NCBI GenBank assembly: GCA_910586845.1
Contig: CAJUJV010000070.1
Span: 8,590-20,989 of the forward strand
From: an uncultured Hungatella sp.
GTDB lineage: Bacteria > Bacillota > Clostridia > Lachnospirales > Lachnospiraceae
Length of the DNA stretch: 12,400 nucleotides
Direction of reading: 5' to 3'
The number at the start of each line of letters is the position of its first letter. Position 1 is the stretch's first letter. Shown here piece after piece: positions 1 to 5,853 of this stretch. The notes below the pieces were generated by a model. It was not told where the DNA came from and made no database searches. It saw only the letters and a list, made by a program, of their open reading frames with translations. Both the position numbers and the translations under genes were made by a program.

Positions 1-220
1 GTTCCCCTGTCCGGTCCGACCTGGACAGGATCCGCGCCATGACCTGATCTGTTCCGATATGGCAGATCTCACATTCATAGCCCGTTCCCTCTCCGCCGCT
101 GATAAACAGAGGCTCCCCCTGTCTCATCCTCAGCACATTGCGGATATGGTTTACGTCCGAGCCCCGGATGACGACGGTTTCTTCACCGATCTGATCTTCT
201 GTAACAAAAAAATGGTACAC
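1..220 (-). CDS. rsmE: 16S rRNA (uracil1498-N3)-methyltransferase RsmE, N-terminal part
   Basis: Partial gene: about 73 N-terminal codons are present and the rest, including the SPOUT methyltransferase domain, lies beyond the left edge. RsmE methylates N3 of U1498 in 16S rRNA using S-adenosylmethionine. The visible protein starts (V/M)YHFFVTEDQ and contains HIRNVLRMRQGE, which matches the HxxxVLRxxxG pattern of the N-terminal PUA-like domain of this family. The start is a GTG at 218-220, preceded on the minus strand by AAAGGTG about ten bases upstream. Only six bases separate it from the prmA stop, so the two are almost certainly cotranscribed and perhaps translationally coupled. The prmA-rsmE pairing supports the call. 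Identification rests on the N-terminus and context only. Confidence 0.85.
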   Translation of the reverse strand, partial: MYHFFVTEDQIGEETVVIRGSDVNHIRNVLRMRQGEPLFISGGEGTGYECEICHIGTDQVMARILSRSDRTGE

Positions 221-226
221 GTTCTT

Positions 227-1183
227 TTACACCTTTCTGGCCGTCACGCAGACCCATTCCCCCTGGTATGTGGTTTCCACAATCTCCAGCTCCTGATTTG
301 CTTCCAGAGCCTCTCTGACAGCCTCCTCCTTGGTGTTGATGATACCGGAAGCGATGAAAAGCCCTCCCTTCTTCAGGTGAAGAGGGATCTCTTTCTGGAG
401 CATGATGATAACCGGCGCCAGGATGTTGGCCACGGCTATATCACAGCACTCTGTCCCTGCCATGGCCTGAATCTCCTCATCATCGATGATGTTGCCCTGA
501 ACTACCTGAAAACTGCCCTCCCCGATCTGATTGGACTCCAGGTTCTCCCCGACGGCCGCAACGGCATTTTCATCCAGATCCGTGCCGAAGACATGGCCTG
601 CTCCCAGTTTCAGAGCCGTGATGCCCAGAATCCCGCTTCCCGTTCCCACATCCAGGATCCTGGAACCGTGATGTACATATTTTTTCAGCTGCCGGATACA
701 CAGCTGGGTGGTCTCGTGCTGCCCCGTGCCGAAAGCAGTGCCGGGATCGATCTGAATCAGCAGCTTGTCTCTGTGCTCCTTTGGCACCTGCTCCCAGGTA
801 GGCTTGATCAGGATATCGTCCACGGTAAAAGGCTTAAAATACTGTTTCCAGTTATTGATCCAGTCCTTGTCCTCGGTCTCTGACGATGTGATAGTCCTCT
901 CTCCCAGGTCCACAAACCGGCTCAGCTCGTCGAGCCCCTCTTGGATCTCTCTCATGATGCGGTCCAGCTCCGACAAATCTTCCAGGTAGAAGCTGACCTT
1001 TGCCACCCCGTCGTCAGGCCCCATGTCCGGCAGAATGTCGATAAACATCCCTTTGGTCTCTGCCTCCGTAAGAGGAACATGATCTTCGATCTCGATTCCT
1101 TCGATCCCGATCTCGTCAAAAAGACTGCTCACCAGATCCACCGCCGCCGTGGTGGTGGTCAGTGTAAATTTGGTCCATTTCAT
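227..1183 (-). CDS. prmA: Ribosomal protein L11 methyltransferase PrmA
   Basis: Class I S-adenosylmethionine-dependent methyltransferase that trimethylates ribosomal protein L11 in the cytoplasm. The 318-residue product has the usual length of the family. Residues 1-95 or so form the N-terminal L11-binding domain. A connecting segment carries DPGTAFGTGQHETT (146-159), a PrmA hallmark. Then come SAM motif I LDVGTGSGIL (177-186), an acidic residue at the end of the next strand (TDLDEN, 201-206), and the NILA motif (253-256) in the position of the NPPY-type catalytic loop. The ATG is preceded by AAGGAGA with about ten bases of spacing. It is read from its own promoter (1232-1260), is followed by rsmE after six bases, and resumes the heat-shock-cluster gene order after the accessory block. 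The call is secure. Confidence 0.97.
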   Translation of the reverse strand: MKWTKFTLTTTTAAVDLVSSLFDEIGIEGIEIEDHVPLTEAETKGMFIDILPDMGPDDGVAKVSFYLEDLSELDRIMREIQEGLDELSRFVDLGERTITSSETEDKDWINNWKQYFKPFTVDDILIKPTWEQVPKEHRDKLLIQIDPGTAFGTGQHETTQLCIRQLKKYVHHGSRILDVGTGSGILGITALKLGAGHVFGTDLDENAVAAVGENLESNQIGEGSFQVVQGNIIDDEEIQAMAGTECCDIAVANILAPVIIMLQKEIPLHLKKGGLFIASGIINTKEEAVREALEANQELEIVETTYQGEWVCVTARKV

Positions 1184-1231
1184 ATCGGCCTGTTCTCCTT
1201 TATATTCATTCTCTCATCGCCCTGATGCTTC

Positions 1232-1260
1232 ATTATAACCTGAACTTGCCGTGAAAACAA
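1232..1260 (-). promoter_or_regulatory. Sigma-A-type promoter for prmA-rsmE
   Basis: On the minus strand TTGTTT (1255-1260) is separated by 17 bases from a perfect TATAAT (1232-1237). The start point would fall near 1225, about 40 bases before the prmA ATG. It lies just downstream of the EIIC terminator, so it can supply prmA-rsmE with transcription independent of the accessory genes. This is motif reading only; the -35 matches four of six consensus bases. Confidence 0.7.
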
Positions 1261-1273
1261 TACCGTTTCCTTC

Positions 1274-1323
1274 AAAAAAACTCTTAAAGCCCGGACACGT
1301 GTCTGTATCCAGGCTTTAAGAGT
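1274..1323 (-). terminator. Rho-independent terminator of the EIIC gene
   Basis: A perfect 12-bp inverted repeat (ACTCTTAAAGCC at 1280-1291, GGCTTTAAGAGT at 1312-1323) continues inward. As minus-strand RNA the pairs 1292-1311 and 1296-1307 become G-U wobbles, giving a stem of about 19 bp with a six-base loop. A run of U residues (A-run 1274-1280 on the plus strand) follows immediately. It begins 33 bases after the EIIC stop codon. Both the U-tract and the wobble direction point to minus-strand transcription. Confidence 0.92.
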
Positions 1324-1356
1324 ATAACTTGGGAAAGGTATTCTATATTCTCTCAA

Positions 1357-2670
1357 TTATTCCTCTGCCGGCTTTTGGTGATTTGAAATCAGCACAAAGG
1401 GCGTATATACAACTGCCGCCAGAAGAATACAGAGAAGCTGTGTAATGGCTGCTCCGATGGATCCGCCGGAAGACAGGAATGCCATCAGCATAGGCGGTGT
1501 GGTCCATGGAGAGTTTACTACCATCCGTCCGCAGAACCCGATGGAAGTCATAAAGTAGGCAAAACTGGCCGACACTGCCGGAGCGATCATAAAGGGAATG
1601 GCCAGAATCGGGTTCAGCACGATGGGAAGACCGAAAGTAACCGGCTCATTGATGTTGAAGAACGCACACGGGATGGCGATTCTTGCAACAGCCCTGTAAT
1701 CGTCTCTCTTGGAGAACAGCAGGATCGAAATCAGCAGTCCGCCTGTGATTCCTGCACCGGTAATGATGGAGAAGCAGGACAAAAACGGAGAACAGATGAT
1801 ATTGGGAATGGCTGTTCCTGCCGCATAAGCCGCCTCATTCTCTGCATAAGCTGCCAGAAGAATGGGAGAATATACTGCTCCAAGGGTCTGGGTTCCATGG
1901 ATACCGAATACCCACAGCACCGTGGTCATAAAGATCAGGAACAGATATCCCGGAAGTCCCGTCAGGATGTTCATCAGCGGTCTCTGGATGAAAGTGGTAA
2001 TCGCCACAAATACGGACATGCCTGTGATCATCTGGAACACAAATCCCACAGTAGAGATGATCAGGATAGTAAGCGCTGCCGGGAACAGGATGGTGAAGGA
2101 ACGGGCCACATTGGAAGGCACGCTCTCCGGAAGCCGGATCTCCAGTTTTCCGCTCTTGATCAGGCGGCAGTAGATCTCTGTGGCGCACAGTGCGGTGATC
2201 AGACCTACAAACAGACCTTTTGCATCCGTGTAGCTTGCCGCCAGCACGCTGGCCACTTCATGAACCACGCCCTCGGACACATCACAGTTGACAGTTGCGG
2301 TAGTAAGACACAGGGATATGTAGGAACCCAGGGCCACGGGGGCAACCGTAAAGTCCTTCATGCCGTAGCTCTCAGACAATCCCAGCGCGATCAGTATGAT
2401 GATTCCGATACTGATAAAGTTCATGGTACCATAGTTGGCAGCCGTAAAGATCGGGGACAGATTAGCCAGCCAGCTCATACCCGGCAGATTGGCCACGCTG
2501 ACGTATCCTGGTCTGGTGTTGCAGACAACGTTGGAAATCAGCGTACAGAACGCACCCGTAACAACTACGGGAAGCAGCGATGTAAAGGCGTTTCTGATAG
2601 CTCCCAGATGTCTCTGATTTGACAATTTTGCTGCAAATGACAGCATTCCGTTCATCAGTTTTTCTACCAT
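1357..2670 (-). CDS. PTS sugar transporter subunit IIC, lactose/cellobiose (chitobiose) family
   Basis: Membrane permease component of a phosphoenolpyruvate-dependent phosphotransferase system, expected to bind and translocate a sugar (typically a beta-glucoside, chitobiose or lactose) for phosphorylation by a partner EIIB. The 437-residue product is of normal family length, with about ten hydrophobic segments. It carries the two most diagnostic motifs: GIHG (256-259, with the conserved His) and NINEPVTFGLP (from residue 339, with the conserved Glu at 342). In the known ChbC structure of this family the equivalent His and Glu line the sugar site. The frame is open further upstream, but I chose the ATG at 2670 because AAGGGGGG lies eight bases before it and a good promoter lies at 2771-2799, inside the longer reading. 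No EIIA or EIIB gene is present in the window, so those functions must come from elsewhere. Substrate cannot be assigned from sequence. Confidence 0.93.
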   Translation of the reverse strand: MVEKLMNGMLSFAAKLSNQRHLGAIRNAFTSLLPVVVTGAFCTLISNVVCNTRPGYVSVANLPGMSWLANLSPIFTAANYGTMNFISIGIIILIALGLSESYGMKDFTVAPVALGSYISLCLTTATVNCDVSEGVVHEVASVLAASYTDAKGLFVGLITALCATEIYCRLIKSGKLEIRLPESVPSNVARSFTILFPAALTILIISTVGFVFQMITGMSVFVAITTFIQRPLMNILTGLPGYLFLIFMTTVLWVFGIHGTQTLGAVYSPILLAAYAENEAAYAAGTAIPNIICSPFLSCFSIITGAGITGGLLISILLFSKRDDYRAVARIAIPCAFFNINEPVTFGLPIVLNPILAIPFMIAPAVSASFAYFMTSIGFCGRMVVNSPWTTPPMLMAFLSSGGSIGAAITQLLCILLAAVVYTPFVLISNHQKPAEE

Positions 2671-2729
2671 CTTGCAGCACCCCCCTTCTTCTGGCTTGTA
2701 CTTTTGTTTTTTGTCAATCTCCTTTTCAT
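2664..2729 (-). CDS. Possible 21-codon leader ORF overlapping the EIIC start
   Basis: A short ORF with a textbook translation signal: AGGAGG (2737-2742), seven bases, ATG (2727-2729). It encodes 21 residues beginning MKRRLTKNKS and ending GGAARW; eight of them are Lys or Arg. Its TAG (2664-2666) lies just past the EIIC ATG (2668-2670), so the two frames overlap in ATGGTAG, and the EIIC ribosome binding site lies inside its codons. It starts about 35 bases after the predicted transcription start. This geometry is what translational coupling or a regulatory leader peptide would look like. No homologue is recognised and a chance ORF of this size cannot be excluded. Confidence 0.35.
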   Translation of the reverse strand: MKRRLTKNKSTSQKKGGAARW

Positions 2730-2761
2730 TGTGCAGCCTCCTGACTTCTTGTTCGGTTTTT

Positions 2762-2790
2762 GATGAGATAATTATAAGATTTATCTCCTC
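2762..2790. promoter_or_regulatory. Palindromic operator candidate over the EIIC -10
   Basis: GAGATAA (2765-2771) and TTATCTC (2781-2787) form a perfect 7-bp inverted repeat with a 9-base spacer. After one mismatch, GA at 2762-2763 pairs with TC at 2789-2790, so nine of ten positions match. The palindrome covers the TATAAT at 2771-2776 and the predicted start point, where a bound protein would block or bend the promoter. The adjacent RpiR-type regulator is the obvious candidate ligand, but that link is inference. Confidence 0.5.
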
Positions 2791-2799
2791 TTTTGACAA
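2771..2799 (-). promoter_or_regulatory. Sigma-A-type promoter for the EIIC gene
   Basis: On the minus strand TTGTCA (2794-2799) and a perfect TATAAT (2771-2776) are exactly 17 bases apart, with the start point predicted near 2764. It is placed between the rpiR-type gene and EIIC, so EIIC can be regulated separately from the ATPase-regulator pair. Its position decides against the longer EIIC reading frame that begins at 2838. GACAAT occurs at 2795-2800 and again at 2809-2814 on the plus strand, a 14-base direct repeat around the -35. Confidence 0.75.
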
Positions 2800-2867
2800 T
2801 ACGCCCCGGACAATGCGGTATTTTTTACCTAAATCCAAAAGAAATCAGAATTTGTTTTCGGAACAAT

Positions 2868-3728
2868 TTACCATTCCGGCCGTTCTCTCTCTCTGGTCCA
2901 GCTCTTCATGTTCTCCAGATTCTCTTCGTAATCTTTCATGAACAGGATCATATACAGCATGTCCAGCACATAGGACAGCTTGGTCCTGGAAGCAAAATTC
3001 CCCAGCTTGCCCGTAACCGCCTCCTCGCTGTCCACGATCACCGCGTAATGGACCCGGTTGATATTGGGGCTGTCCTGGTTGGCGGTAATCAGACAGATGT
3101 CGCTTTTCATGCTCTTCAGTTCTCCGATCCACCGGTTGATGCGGCGGCTGTCCGCATACTGGGACACCAGCAGGGCGGCCGGTCTTTTGCACCTCCGCTT
3201 TTTATACAGATTATTGTTAAACCCGTTATTCATCAGAGGATTAAAAAAGGGAAGTCCCAGCTTTGCCGTCTTGCACAGAAAATCCATGGCCAGAACCAGA
3301 GACTGCTGGGATCCCAGAACATACACCGCATCCGCCCGGTACAAAACGTCGGCCACGTTTTTCAGTACTTTGATATCCACCGTATGATACGCATCGGACA
3401 GAGCCTGGTAATGAAGATTAAAAAATATCCGGGGGAAATCTTCTACACGGTCCTCGGGTCCCACAGGAATATTTACATCTGCATTTTTGGATTCCACCAC
3501 CAGCCGGTCCAGCTCTGTGGCCAGCTTGATCTTCAGTTCCGTAAATCCCTCAACACCGACTTTTTTGCACACCCTCCCGATGGTAGACGGTGAAGAATAG
3601 GTCAGCTCCGCCAGTTCCCTGATGGTGGCCTTCACTGCCGTTTTAGGATGGGTTACAATGTAATTCACTACTTCCATTTCCGAACTGGTGAAAAGCTGCT
3701 CTTTTCTCAATTGACATAAAATCGACAT
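2868..3728 (-). CDS. RpiR-family transcriptional regulator (HTH plus SIS domain)
   Basis: Cytoplasmic DNA-binding protein of 286 residues, the usual RpiR size. Residues 1-77 or so form the HTH_6 domain, with the helix-turn-helix around 36-60 (IRELAELTYSSPSTIGRV). A C-terminal sugar-isomerase (SIS) fold spans about 120-265, with the strand-loop VYVLGSQQS at 135-143 and a second strand ALLVSQYAD from 185. SIS domains of this family sense sugar phosphates or amino-sugar phosphates. The phosphate-binding loops look somewhat divergent (no clear GxGxS). The ATG at 3728 follows AAGGAGG by about eight bases. That ribosome site overlaps the stop region of the upstream ATPase gene (12-base gap), so the two are probably one transcript. 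The neighbouring EIIC gene, with a palindrome on its promoter, is its likely target. That is inference. Confidence 0.9.
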   Translation of the reverse strand: MSILCQLRKEQLFTSSEMEVVNYIVTHPKTAVKATIRELAELTYSSPSTIGRVCKKVGVEGFTELKIKLATELDRLVVESKNADVNIPVGPEDRVEDFPRIFFNLHYQALSDAYHTVDIKVLKNVADVLYRADAVYVLGSQQSLVLAMDFLCKTAKLGLPFFNPLMNNGFNNNLYKKRRCKRPAALLVSQYADSRRINRWIGELKSMKSDICLITANQDSPNINRVHYAVIVDSEEAVTGKLGNFASRTKLSYVLDMLYMILFMKDYEENLENMKSWTRERERPEW

Positions 3729-3740
3729 CAGGATCCCTCC

Positions 3741-5525
3741 TTACGACAAGTTTCTCAGATATTCTTCGATTCGGCAGTATTTGCCGCTGATGCCTGCGTG
3801 TTCCATAAGCTGAGGGTCCCTGCACAGAGTAATCCTCTCGGTGATGGGGCCGAAACGGCGCTCGATCTGCCGGTATTTCTCCGCATCAGGCACTCTCCGG
3901 AACTTGTTTCTGGCGGCCAGTCCGCTGCCTCTCACCTCGCACAGGCTGCAGCTGTTGTCTTCCGTATCATAGACCACCATGTCAAATTCTCCTGTGGCCA
4001 GCTGCATCTTGAATACCTGATACCGGCCGGAAAGAGCCTTTTCTGTCTCCATGAGGACCATCTCCTCCAGCATCCGTCCTCTGACTTCCCCGAGGATCTG
4101 TTCTGCAAATCCTTTTTTCTCTACCTGGCTCATCTGTCCGAACCTCTCTCCGCTTAAGACCTCCTGCAGCAGAGTCTGCACCTGGCTGTACCGGATTCCC
4201 GGCTGTGCGAAGATCACCTTCTCCACAGTCTCCCCTCCCTGTCTGGCCGTCTCCGCCGGGCACTCCACGATCAGGTCCAGAGCCACCAGTGCCTCCTTGA
4301 TCTGAGACACATGTGCTTTGGTCAGCCCGGAGGCCTGCTCGCTGCGGAGCCGGTCATTGCGCAGGTTCCAGACGGCGATCCGGAAGTCATGAAAAGCCTG
4401 ATTGCCGGAAACCGCAAGAAACAGAAAATTCAGATTCATGTCCTCCATGACCCGGTCCACCGCCCCCATGAGCTCTCCCGTGTCCAGAAGGGTTCTGAGA
4501 CTGGCAAACTGGCTCTTGTCTTTGCTTGCTGTCAGAGAGCGCTGGATGTTGCGGCATATGGCGCTTTCGATATATTCCCTGGTGGACTGACTGTCCCGGA
4601 ACAGGGCAAAGGTCTCCCGGGGGCCTGAGTTCTCCTCCTGGCCGCCGGCAGGTTTTCCCGCCCGCAGAGTGCCGCCGTAGCGGATATACTCGTCAATGTT
4701 GTCCACTCCCAGAAGGCGGCTGTACTCTCTGAAAGGGATAAACGTGGTCCTCACCGTTATGGCACGGTCAAACAGTTCCTGACGCAGAGCCAGGCCAAAG
4801 GCAAGGGAATCCGTTCCTGTCAGAACGATCCTCATCCCCTGAGCCCCGTAGATATCGGAGAGAAGGGCCGCGGAGTCGATAAAATCATCCATCAGAGTGA
4901 CCTCATCGATAAATACATACCGGTATCCCATCTGATACAGCTTCTTCAAATCACGGCTCATGATCTCCATATTGTCGGCGGCAGTGGTCTTTATATAGGC
5001 CGTCTTTTTTACCTGTTCCACGTCCATATCCAGAATGGCCTGGCGGATCATGGTAGTCTTGCCGGTCCTCCTCAGGCCTGACACGATGCACACCCTCTCG
5101 CCGCCCTCTCCCTCAAGATAGGCAGAGAGCTGCTTATAGCAGTCCCTTTTTTTGTGGCTCTGGATGTTGCCCGCCATGGCCAGAAGCTCCTCCCCTATGA
5201 GGACATTGGTTTCGAATTCCGGCTCCGCATATGTTTTTCCGTTCCTTTTCCTCTCGCCCCCATAAGTCCTTCTGGAGTCTTTGTCCTTCTGGTTCAGCTC
5301 CTTCAGCCTCTGCTGCAGCTCCCTGCGGCGGCTGATCTGATCCTGGATCTCCTCCAGCTCTTCTTCCTTAATATACTGGCTCTTTATCTTACCGCTCTCT
5401 GTCCACTGGCGATAGTACCGTATTTTTCCATGAATATTCTTTTTCGAGATATAACCTACTGGCAGCTCTCCGATCTGCTCTTCCAGCTCCTGGATCTCTC
5501 TTGTCAGGTCCTCCATATTTTCCAT
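3741..5525 (-). CDS. AAA-family ATPase with C-terminal PD-(D/E)xK-like region, function unknown
   Basis: A 594-residue protein resembling the AAA_14/DUF4143-type ATPases that are common, often in several copies, in Clostridia; their role is not established. Residues 1-80 are charged and probably coiled-coil, with an embedded GYISKKNIHGKIRYYRQW segment (from 24). The ATPase core has Walker A GLRRTGKTT (150-158), Walker B YVFIDEVTLM (203-212) and a sensor-like VLTGTDSL (234-241), followed by TTFIPFREY and YIRYGGT, typical of this group. A winged-helix-like stretch lies near 405-423. The C-terminus has GEFDMVVYD (512-520) and CEVRGS (529-534), resembling the D...ExK core of a restriction-like nuclease with Arg in the Lys position. 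I chose the ATG at 5525 because GGAGGTG precedes it and a sigma-A-like promoter lies at 5558-5587. The frame is open to 5636, but that upstream part would lie across and beyond the promoter. No transmembrane segment was seen. Confidence 0.85.
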   Translation of the reverse strand: MENMEDLTREIQELEEQIGELPVGYISKKNIHGKIRYYRQWTESGKIKSQYIKEEELEEIQDQISRRRELQQRLKELNQKDKDSRRTYGGERKRNGKTYAEPEFETNVLIGEELLAMAGNIQSHKKRDCYKQLSAYLEGEGGERVCIVSGLRRTGKTTMIRQAILDMDVEQVKKTAYIKTTAADNMEIMSRDLKKLYQMGYRYVFIDEVTLMDDFIDSAALLSDIYGAQGMRIVLTGTDSLAFGLALRQELFDRAITVRTTFIPFREYSRLLGVDNIDEYIRYGGTLRAGKPAGGQEENSGPRETFALFRDSQSTREYIESAICRNIQRSLTASKDKSQFASLRTLLDTGELMGAVDRVMEDMNLNFLFLAVSGNQAFHDFRIAVWNLRNDRLRSEQASGLTKAHVSQIKEALVALDLIVECPAETARQGGETVEKVIFAQPGIRYSQVQTLLQEVLSGERFGQMSQVEKKGFAEQILGEVRGRMLEEMVLMETEKALSGRYQVFKMQLATGEFDMVVYDTEDNSCSLCEVRGSGLAARNKFRRVPDAEKYRQIERRFGPITERITLCRDPQLMEHAGISGKYCRIEEYLRNLS

Positions 5526-5557
5526 ATCTGCCGTACACCTCCGTTTCTCCTGTCTGC

Positions 5558-5587
5558 ATTGTAACCTATCGCACTGAGGATTGTCAA
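5558..5587 (-). promoter_or_regulatory. Sigma-A-type promoter for the ATPase-rpiR transcript
   Basis: On the minus strand a perfect TTGACA (5582-5587) and TACAAT (5558-5563, five of six consensus bases) are 18 bases apart. The start point is predicted near 5551, about 26 bases before the chosen ATG, with the ribosome binding site in between. An inverted repeat, GTAACC (5561-5566) and GGTTAC (5591-5596), brackets the promoter. Confidence 0.75.
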
Positions 5588-5801
5588 TAAGGTTACCCCC
5601 CAGAATTTCCCACCCCATCTTATTTCGTTTTTGCAATAAAACTCATTTCTCATGCATTATTCTATTGAACGGATGATAAAGGCTTCTGTTCTGAACGGAT
5701 TCCAAAAAAAAACGAAACAAGGGACAATCTGAAATTCCTGCTGCATTACGCATTACAGCCTCAATCACAACCATTTCAGGATATCCGGCAGAACACAGGC
5801 C

Positions 5802-5836
5802 GAAAGGGCAGACCGCGCAAAACGGCCTGCCCTTTC
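5802..5836 (-). other. Stem-loop just downstream of the transglutaminase-like gene
   Basis: GAAAGGGCAG (5802-5811) pairs with CTGCCCTTTC (5827-5836), followed inward by CCG/CGG and a seven-base loop. The intervening pair 5812-5826 is an A-C mismatch on the plus strand but a G-U wobble as minus-strand RNA, so the stem is continuous (14 bp) only in the minus direction. It starts 17 bases after the stop codon, as an mRNA 3' structure would. However, the T-run (5839-5845) is on the plus strand side, so it is not a canonical intrinsic terminator for the minus strand. Confidence 0.55.
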
Positions 5837-5853
5837 ACTTTTTTTCTGTCGGC

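Larger units (their letters stand above)
5526..5853. other. 328-base intergenic region between transglutaminase-like gene and ATPase
   Basis: No supported gene lies here. The stretch holds the ATPase ribosome site and promoter at its left end and a stem-loop at its right end. The middle (about 5640-5790) is AT-richer than the flanking genes. It contains GAACGGAT twice (5667-5674, 5693-5700) and a tandem GCATTAC (5743-5749, 5750-5756). I see no RNA gene, insertion-sequence end or attachment site in it. Confidence 0.6.

Noticed and set aside
59..883. Plus-strand 274-codon ORF opposite rsmE-prmA
   Set aside because: It is a shadow of prmA on the other strand; its translation has no recognisable domain and the minus-strand frame carries every PrmA motif.
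2671..2838. 56-codon N-terminal extension of the EIIC frame
   Set aside because: It would start upstream of the predicted promoter, reads as charged non-homologous sequence, and the ATG at 2670 has a good ribosome site exactly where EIIC homologues begin.
5526..5636. 37-codon N-terminal extension of the ATPase frame
   Set aside because: It spans a consensus TTGACA/TACAAT promoter, and the ATG at 5525 has GGAGGTG upstream, so the extension is very probably untranslated.
5667..5756. Short direct repeats (GAACGGAT twice, tandem GCATTAC) as CRISPR, attachment site or insertion-sequence ends
   Set aside because: They are only 7-8 bases, occur twice each, and have no associated mobility gene or further copies in the window.
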